The position numbers were made by a program, and so were the translations under genes. Shown piece by piece: positions 1-4,382 of a stretch of 6,887 nt of DNA. Position 1 is the stretch's first letter, and every line of letters starts with the position of its first letter. The notes under the pieces are model-generated. The model saw nothing but the letters and a program-made list of their open reading frames with translations, made no database searches and was not told where the DNA came from. The stretch comes from Dehalococcoidia bacterium UBA1332 (lineage in GTDB: Bacteria; Chloroflexota; Dehalococcoidia; Lucifugimonadales; Lucifugimonadaceae). The stretch spans positions 1 to 6,887 of the forward strand of contig DBSW01000053.1 in NCBI GenBank assembly GCA_002306745.1, given 5' to 3'.

Positions 1-572
1 ATTACGACAACACCGTCATCGTCTGCAACAATGTAATCACCAGGTCGAACAAGAACTCCATCTACCGCCACAGTATCATTAGTCGAATATGGGGTTCCGA
101 CCCGCGTACCTAAATTAGATGTCTTATCTAGACCCCACATTCCAACACCATAGTCTTTGACTGTGTGCATATCGCGTATGCCACCGTCACAAACTAGACC
201 GTCAACTCCACGCTGTTTCAACCTAAGAAATTTGATATCCCCACCGATAGACATCCGTTTATTACGCATAGACTCCATGACAATCACATCGCCAGGACCA
301 GCTAATTCAAAAGCTGCATATTCAGGAGATTCTTCTCCTCCAGGCTTTTCAGCCATACCGTCAGGTCGTGCTGGGACAAACCTAACTGTAATCGCACGAG
401 CCACAAGCCTAAGGCCTGGATTCATCGTACGAATATTGGGCATATACACATAATGTGGTTCATAGCCGTTTCTAGCGAGGACATCTACAACGGCAGTGGT
501 ATTAACTCGTTTAAGCTGCTCAATAGTGTCTTTGTCTAGTACGTGCTCAGGTGTTGGTTGAATTACGGCCAT
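1..572 (-). CDS. RraA-like / 4-hydroxy-4-methyl-2-oxoglutarate aldolase family protein (C-terminus cut off by window edge)
   Basis: The frame opens with ATG at 572-570 and stays open to the left edge, giving about 190 residues without a stop. The family signature is visible: G110-G111-D112, then a helix, then the strand and loop GLVCDGGIRD at about 125-134. R133 and D134 match the Arg/Asp pair that binds substrate carboxylate and divalent metal in HMG/oxaloacetate aldolases. The end, VRPGDYIVADDDGVVV at about 175-190, is the conserved RraA-fold segment before the C-terminal helix, so only a few dozen residues should be missing. Family members cleave or decarboxylate oxo-acids with Mg2+ in the cytosol; E. 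coli RraA instead binds RNase E. The stretch after the RD motif (GMWGLDKTSNLGT, about 144-156) differs from the ARG-x-x-P type segment common in the family, so the substrate is uncertain. The ATG was chosen because the protein then begins at the normal family N-terminus and a stop lies 24 nt upstream in frame. No clear ribosome binding site precedes it. Older annotations often call this family dimethylmenaquinone methyltransferase. Confidence 0.86.
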   Translation of the reverse strand, partial: MAVIQPTPEHVLDKDTIEQLKRVNTTAVVDVLARNGYEPHYVYMPNIRTMNPGLRLVARAITVRFVPARPDGMAEKPGGEESPEYAAFELAGPGDVIVMESMRNKRMSIGGDIKFLRLKQRGVDGLVCDGGIRDMHTVKDYGVGMWGLDKTSNLGTRVGTPYSTNDTVAVDGVLVRPGDYIVADDDGVVV

Positions 573-579
573 TAAGAGG

Positions 580-595
580 TGAACTTTCGGTAACT
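580..595. repeat. Direct repeat copy B (TGAACTTTCGGTAACT)
   Basis: Sixteen bases on the plus strand resemble the 17-base copy at 655-671, with two substitutions and one missing T. It lies 7 bp upstream of the RraA-like ATG, on the start side of the palindrome at 606-618. Confidence 0.35.
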
Positions 596-605
596 AATTA
601 TCAAT

Positions 606-618
606 ATTGCTGAGCAAT
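606..618. repeat. 13-bp palindrome ATTGCT-G-AGCAAT
   Basis: Perfect 6-bp inverted arms sit around one central base, 34 bp upstream of the RraA-like start codon. It is too short, and lacks a T-run on the minus strand, to be a terminator. The symmetry fits a dimeric regulator's operator half-sites, but a 13-bp palindrome can occur by chance in an AT-rich gap. Confidence 0.35.
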
Positions 619-654
619 TTTACACAGAGGTCGCGTAAATGCCGCATTGTTGGA

Positions 655-671
655 TGAAGTTTTCGGTTACT
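655..671. repeat. Direct repeat copy A (TGAAGTTTTCGGTTACT)
   Basis: Seventeen bases on the plus strand match copy B at 580-595 with one indel and two substitutions. The copies are about 75 bp apart and flank the palindrome. This copy ends 4 bp from the M20 stop codon. Confidence 0.35.
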
Positions 672-675
672 CAAA

Positions 676-2046
676 CTATCCCCAATCTTTTGCAAATCGT
701 TCAATAATCAAAGCGGCATGCTTTGCCCCAAGAGTGAAATCTTCAACAGTAATGTTCTCGTTTGGAGCGTGAATCTTGTGTGAAGGATGGTCAATTCCGG
801 ATGTAGCTATAGGCATTCCTAAAGTATCGCCAAAATCAAACATTGGCCCAGTGCCTGCCATATTGGGTGTCATTACAGGTTTACGACCATAGATTTCTTC
901 CGCTGTTTCAGCAACAAGCTGTACCCAAGGCGAATTCAAATCTGTGCGATAAGGATTAACCGCACCAAGAACCTCAAGTTCAACATCATCAAAACCGTTT
1001 CTGTCTAAATGTTTACGTAGCTTCTGAAAAATATCGTGAGGACGCTGTTCTGGAACAAGCCGGAAATCCATTTTCGCTTTAGCGACGGCTGGAAGAACTG
1101 TTTTCAAACCTTGATCTTGGTAACCAGAATCCATCCCTGCTATGTTGGCAGTTGGCTGGAAAGTGAGTTGTTTGCGCAGATCTTCGCCTGCAAGTCCATT
1201 TACAAATCCTGTAACTCCAAACGTATCAAGCCACTCAGGTGCATCGTCAGGCAAGGCTTCGACAGCAGCTATAGCATCAGAAGAAGGTTCAGTGATGCCA
1301 TCATAAAAACCATCGATCAATATCCGCTCATTCTCATCCTTGATAGTCGAGAGGGCTCGAATTAGTCGCCATGCAGCCGAAGGAAGAATTGCCGCATATG
1401 AGGAGTGTGCGTCACCATCAAGCATTTTGATGCTGAGACCAACTCCGAGCACACCCTTTAGCCCCAAATACATAAAAGGATCGTCATTAAGGTTTCGGCC
1501 TCCGCCTTCCCAAATACACGCATCTGCCCTGAAATCGTCTCCACGTTCGGCGATCAAATCAGGCAGGTTGATCGACCCAGATTCTTCTTCTCCTTCACAA
1601 AACATCTTGATGTTGCATGGCACACCACCGCGCTGATCAATAAACGCCCTTACAGCAGCAAGACGAGCACCTATATTCCCTTTGTCGTCCGACATCCCTC
1701 GGCCATATAAACGATCCCCAATCTGTGTAGGTTCAAAAGGATCTGTATCCCAAAGGTCGAGTGGGTCAACCGGCTGTACGTCATAGTGGCAATAAAAAAG
1801 CAAGGTAGGTGCAGCCTCTGGATTTTCTGATGATGGCATATAGCCATAAACAGTAGGCAAACCTTCGTTAGGAACCGGCACTATTTCCGATATAAACCCA
1901 TTTCGCTCCAACAGTCCCTTAATTAGGTTAGGCGCTTTATCAAAGCCAAGCTTCTGTGCGGAAATAGAAGGTTGCCTGACTAATTCAAACAGTTGTTTTA
2001 TCGATTGATCTACATGTGACTCGATGTGCGAATAAATGTCTTGCAA
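676..2046 (-). CDS. M20 family metallopeptidase / metallohydrolase (dipeptidase-like)
   Basis: 456 residues, a normal length for M20 enzymes, which use two divalent metals (usually Zn2+) to hydrolyse peptide, N-acyl or carbamoyl bonds. The metal and catalytic set can be read in order: H87-x-D89 in CHYD, D120 in GRGMSDDKG, the catalytic and metal-binding pair E154-E155 in EGEEESGS, E180 in CIWEGG, and H426 in HAPNE near the C-terminus. The lid/dimerisation domain (about 198-320) includes H214 in GDAHSS and is followed by the family's DFRLVP strand at about 327-332. There is no signal peptide, so it should act in the cytosol. The start is TTG at 2046-2044: no ATG or GTG lies near the expected N-terminus, GAAAGG stands 7 nt upstream, and the encoded MQDIYSHIESHVD fits the usual first helix. 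It abuts the NUDIX stop with no gap, which implies translational coupling. The closest functional class appears to be the CNDP/dipeptidase-type or ArgE/DapE-like branch; the exact substrate cannot be assigned. Confidence 0.93.
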   Translation of the reverse strand: MQDIYSHIESHVDQSIKQLFELVRQPSISAQKLGFDKAPNLIKGLLERNGFISEIVPVPNEGLPTVYGYMPSSENPEAAPTLLFYCHYDVQPVDPLDLWDTDPFEPTQIGDRLYGRGMSDDKGNIGARLAAVRAFIDQRGGVPCNIKMFCEGEEESGSINLPDLIAERGDDFRADACIWEGGGRNLNDDPFMYLGLKGVLGVGLSIKMLDGDAHSSYAAILPSAAWRLIRALSTIKDENERILIDGFYDGITEPSSDAIAAVEALPDDAPEWLDTFGVTGFVNGLAGEDLRKQLTFQPTANIAGMDSGYQDQGLKTVLPAVAKAKMDFRLVPEQRPHDIFQKLRKHLDRNGFDDVELEVLGAVNPYRTDLNSPWVQLVAETAEEIYGRKPVMTPNMAGTGPMFDFGDTLGMPIATSGIDHPSHKIHAPNENITVEDFTLGAKHAALIIERFAKDWG

Positions 2047-2625
2047 TTATTTGCCTTTCGACTCTAGGTATGCCCAGTAACGAGCGATTGAATAAAGCGT
2101 AACTCCGTCTTGTATTTCCTGATTCACTATCATCGAAATGAGTTCGCTACGAGTAACTAATTTAGAATCTACGATACTCTCTTCCGCCTGCAGGTCTAGT
2201 GCGTTGATTTCTATTTCAGGAATCACAGTTAGGACCGTATAGAACTTATCGCCTATCAGACCAGCGACTGGTGTTTGTGACCCAAGCATCTCCACTAGTT
2301 GCGATTGAATACCAGTCTCTTCTCGTAGTTCACGCACGGCCGCTATTACTGGTGTTTCTCCTTCATCAATCAAACCTGCCGGAAATTCCCAAAGATAATC
2401 TTTAACAGGGTATCTGAATACTTTTATAAGAAGATAACGTTCCGAAGTAGTCACTGGCACGGTCATGACTGCACCTCGCCCTGAGTGTGTCTTTGTCCAA
2501 GCGTAATAACCTTTAGAACCATCGAAACGAATCGTGTGATCGTAGTGAAAATCCCAAAAAGCCGTTTCGAATACGGGATGTTGGTTTTCCGGATCCGGCT
2601 TGGGAAAAGAGTTTTCTTCAGTCAT
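2047..2625 (-). CDS. NUDIX hydrolase, ADP-ribose pyrophosphatase-like
   Basis: 192 residues with a perfect NUDIX box (G-x5-E-x7-REUxEExGU) at 84-106: G84, E90, then RELREETGI at 98-106. The glutamates of this box coordinate the Mg2+ or Mn2+ used to split a nucleoside diphosphate linked to another moiety. The preceding FRYPVKDYLWEFPAGLIDEGE resembles the Q-Y-R...WE-x-PAG pattern of ADP-ribose and ADP-sugar pyrophosphatases, so ADP-ribose hydrolysis to AMP and ribose 5-phosphate is the best guess. The N-terminal part (about 18-60) forms the strand-rich region these homodimers use for domain swapping. There is no signal peptide, so it should be cytosolic. The start is ATG at 2625-2623; the 23-bp spacer from SDR-1 contains no clear ribosome binding site, so it may be translated by coupling or a weak site. 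The stop TAA touches the TTG start of the M20 gene. Family call is sure; substrate is moderately sure. Confidence 0.93.
   Translation of the reverse strand: MTEENSFPKPDPENQHPVFETAFWDFHYDHTIRFDGSKGYYAWTKTHSGRGAVMTVPVTTSERYLLIKVFRYPVKDYLWEFPAGLIDEGETPVIAAVRELREETGIQSQLVEMLGSQTPVAGLIGDKFYTVLTVIPEIEINALDLQAEESIVDSKLVTRSELISMIVNQEIQDGVTLYSIARYWAYLESKGK
2054..2059 (-). promoter_or_regulatory. Ribosome binding site (GAAAGG) deciding the TTG start of the M20 gene
   Basis: GAAAGG on the minus strand lies inside the last codons of the NUDIX gene, with its last base 7 nt before the TTG at 2046-2044. The same GAAAGG core, with 8-nt spacing, precedes SDR-1 in this window, which supports its use here. Confidence 0.6.
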
Positions 2626-2648
2626 TAGCAGTGTACTTTTTTATACGT

Positions 2649-3485
2649 TTATTCAGCGGCCCCGGGCATGCCAGGTTCAAGTGGCTTAGAGTCAGGTGGT
2701 ACGCCTCCAGCAAGAAATCCTCCGTCTACAGTTATAGTCTGACCATTGACGTATTCACCTAGATTAGAGGCTAAAAAAACACACGCTCCCGCAATATCAC
2801 TTGGAAGCCCGCCGCGCCTGTTTGGGATAAACCCTTTCGCGCCACCAAGGTACACGTCATCTCCTCGCGTAAACTCCTTGTCCTCAGGCAACACTCGACT
2901 GTCAATGTATCCTGGTGCTACGCAGTTAGCAGTAATTCCAGTACCAGCTAAATCATGCGCCATTGACTGCACCATACGATTAAGACCAGCTTTTACGATC
3001 CCGTAAACGCCATCCTGTGGCCAGGCACGAAAACTGTGAACACTACTGATATTAATGACGCTCCCTCCATGCCCGTGTTCGATCATACGTTTAACAGCAC
3101 CTTGTGCGAGAAAAAGGTAGCCTTTCAGAGCGTGACCAACAAGGTGGTCCCAAAATTCCTCTGTAATCTTCGTGAAATGCATATCGCGTGATGCGACCGC
3201 ATTATTCACAAGAATATCGATGCGCCCGTGCTCACCAACAAATTCGTTGAGAAGCCTAGTGCGGTCATCACGATCACCAACATCAGCCATATGCCAAGAA
3301 GCTTTTTGCCCAAGTGTTTGGACAGCAGCGATCGTTTTGTCGGCCTCTTCGTCACGCACAACGTCGTTAATGCCTACATCAGCCCCATGGTTTGCAAAGA
3401 GCGTCGCAATACCAGCACCAATACCACGCCTAGAACCAGTGATCAGGGCTTTTTTTCCTTCAAGAAGTTTTACAGAGGTAGTCAT
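2649..3485 (-). CDS. SDR family oxidoreductase (SDR-1), classical type
   Basis: 278 residues, a Rossmann-fold NAD(P)-dependent alcohol/ketone oxidoreductase. Visible motifs are TGSRRGIG (16-23) for dinucleotide binding, D41 at the end of beta-2 (favouring NAD(H)), NNAV at 94-97 in place of the usual NNAG, S148 exactly 13 residues before Y161, and the Y161-x3-K165 catalytic pair. VAPGY at 189-193 and YVNGQTITVDGG at 245-256 complete the classical pattern. The tetrad Asn of helix 4 is replaced by Ala (A119, in HALKG). A loop of about 30 residues between ID-SR (194-197) and GGLPSD (225-230) probably lines the substrate pocket. The C-terminus carries a Pro/Gly-rich tail of about 20 residues after the VDGG motif. 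A GGAAAGG ribosome binding site lies 8 nt before the ATG. It follows the related SDR-2 by 19 bp, so the two are probably co-transcribed. General databases would likely name it a 3-oxoacyl-ACP reductase or glucose 1-dehydrogenase homologue; the substrate is unknown. Confidence 0.94.
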   Translation of the reverse strand: MTTSVKLLEGKKALITGSRRGIGAGIATLFANHGADVGINDVVRDEEADKTIAAVQTLGQKASWHMADVGDRDDRTRLLNEFVGEHGRIDILVNNAVASRDMHFTKITEEFWDHLVGHALKGYLFLAQGAVKRMIEHGHGGSVINISSVHSFRAWPQDGVYGIVKAGLNRMVQSMAHDLAGTGITANCVAPGYIDSRVLPEDKEFTRGDDVYLGGAKGFIPNRRGGLPSDIAGACVFLASNLGEYVNGQTITVDGGFLAGGVPPDSKPLEPGMPGAAE

Positions 3486-3493
3486 TCCCTACA

Positions 3494-3500
3494 CCTTTCC
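3494..3500 (-). promoter_or_regulatory. Ribosome binding site (GGAAAGG) of SDR-1
   Basis: The minus strand reads GGAAAGG with 8 nt to the ATG at 3485-3483. It fits inside the 19-bp spacer after the SDR-2 stop and supports this start over later methionines. Confidence 0.6.
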
Positions 3501-3504
3501 AAAA

Positions 3505-4296
3505 TTAATTATGGATACGTCTTGCTGCGATCATTCCACCATCAACAAGTACAGTCTCACCGTTCACGTATTGCCCCAAATCAGAAGTCAGATATAACAC
3601 AGCGTTAGCAATATCACTTGGCAGGCCGCCTTTTTCTGCGGGAACGAAAAAGCGTAGGGCTTCTGGATCATGAGGAGCACCATCAACTACATCGTCGTCA
3701 TCTGCCTCGGGCAGTCTGTTTGAAATTGCACCTGGAGCTATACAGTTAGCTGTGATGTTGTACCCAGCTAGATCAGCGGCAAGCCCTTTAACCATTCTCC
3801 TGAGACCCATTTTCGCTACTCCATAAGGAGTCCACCCTGGCATTGCTACATACGAATGGACACTCGACAAACATACTATTCGACCACCATTTCCCGAGGC
3901 AATCATTTCTTTTGCCGCACGCTGTGCTCCAAAAAAATAGCCCTTCAAAGACAAATCCATCATCCGATCCCAGTAAACTTCGTCAACTTCGAAAAATGGG
4001 CGTTGCTGGTCTGGGAATATCGCGTTGTTAACGAGAATATCAATCTGCCCATGACTATCCAAGAAAGAATCTATGACCGAGTTGAAACCTTCGATAGTAC
4101 TCACGTCCCCTTCATGAAAAGAGCCAAAAACTCCGCGCTTACTGACCAATTCTGCGGCACGGTGGGAGACCTCGTCATCAACGATGTCATTAATACCGAC
4201 ATCTGCACCTTCGTTTGCAAGAGTCAGTGCGATTCCTCGTCCAATACCTTTACGAGCTCCGGTTATCAGCGCTTTCTTGCCGTCTAGCAAACCCAT
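3505..4296 (-). CDS. SDR family oxidoreductase (SDR-2), classical type, paralogue of SDR-1
   Basis: 263 residues with TGARKGIG (12-19), D37 ending beta-2 (suggesting NAD(H)), NNAI at 90-93, S145, and Y158-x3-K162 (S and Y again 13 apart). IAPGA at 186-190 and YVNGETVLVDGG at 243-254 follow. It shares many blocks with SDR-1 in the same order (GKKALITG, GADVGIND, IDILVNNA, SSVHS, GGLPSDIA), so the pair most likely arose by duplication and then diverged. Like SDR-1 it lacks the tetrad Asn: S116 stands there (LSLKG). Its substrate loop (about 195-222) differs from that of SDR-1 and contains a run of four Asp, suggesting a different substrate or partner. GGAG lies 7 nt before the ATG. It appears to be the first gene of the block that continues with SDR-1, NUDIX and M20. 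Family is certain; reaction direction and substrate are not. Confidence 0.94.
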   Translation of the reverse strand: MGLLDGKKALITGARKGIGRGIALTLANEGADVGINDIVDDEVSHRAAELVSKRGVFGSFHEGDVSTIEGFNSVIDSFLDSHGQIDILVNNAIFPDQQRPFFEVDEVYWDRMMDLSLKGYFFGAQRAAKEMIASGNGGRIVCLSSVHSYVAMPGWTPYGVAKMGLRRMVKGLAADLAGYNITANCIAPGAISNRLPEADDDDVVDGAPHDPEALRFFVPAEKGGLPSDIANAVLYLTSDLGQYVNGETVLVDGGMIAARRIHN

Positions 4297-4382
4297 AAAA
4301 CAGCTCCAAAATCAAAATTTATAAACAACAGAATACGATCTTAGCTCGCGTCATCGCCGTAGGGATACACAAAGTCGTCGAA
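4297..4382. other. 86-bp spacer between the helicase-nuclease gene and SDR-2
   Basis: If the metabolic genes have their own promoter it should be here. The minus strand shows AT-rich matches to a -10 box (TATAAA about 22 nt before the SDR-2 ATG, and TAAGAT further up), but neither has a recognisable -35 at 16-18 bp. No terminator hairpin for the upstream gene is evident. The upstream half (4341-4382) stays open in the helicase-nuclease frame and has coding-like base composition, unlike the AT-rich half next to SDR-2. Confidence 0.4.
4304..4307 (-). promoter_or_regulatory. Ribosome binding site (GGAG) of SDR-2
   Basis: The minus strand reads TTGGAG with 7 nt between GGAG and the ATG at 4296-4294. 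This is the best Shine-Dalgarno match in the window and fits SDR-2 as lead gene of the block. Confidence 0.6.

Larger units (their letters stand above)
573..675. other. 103-bp intergenic region between the M20 and RraA-like genes
   Basis: This is the largest gap in the operon-like block. I see no ORF with support and no hairpin followed by a T-run, so there is no convincing intrinsic terminator for the M20 gene. On the minus strand a TTGATAAT sequence about 30 nt before the RraA-like ATG could serve as a -10 element, but no good -35 hexamer stands at the right distance. The gap contains a short palindrome and two imperfect direct repeats, listed separately. It may carry an internal promoter or operator for the RraA-like gene; this is inference. 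Confidence 0.4.

Noticed and set aside
157..453. Plus-strand open frame of 98 codons at the left end
   Set aside because: It is antisense to the RraA-like gene, whose frame carries the family signature.
606..618. Palindrome as an intrinsic terminator of the M20 gene
   Set aside because: The stem is only 5-6 bp and is not followed by a T-run on the minus strand.
2626..2648. TATAAAAAAG sequence as a promoter for the NUDIX gene
   Set aside because: No -35 element lies at suitable spacing, it would leave an almost leaderless transcript, and a 23-bp gap inside a tight gene block favours co-transcription.
3172..3608. Two overlapping plus-strand open frames (126 and 141 codons) opposite SDR-1 and the end of SDR-2
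   Set aside because: They are antisense to conserved SDR motifs and resemble no protein family I know, so they are shadows of the real genes.
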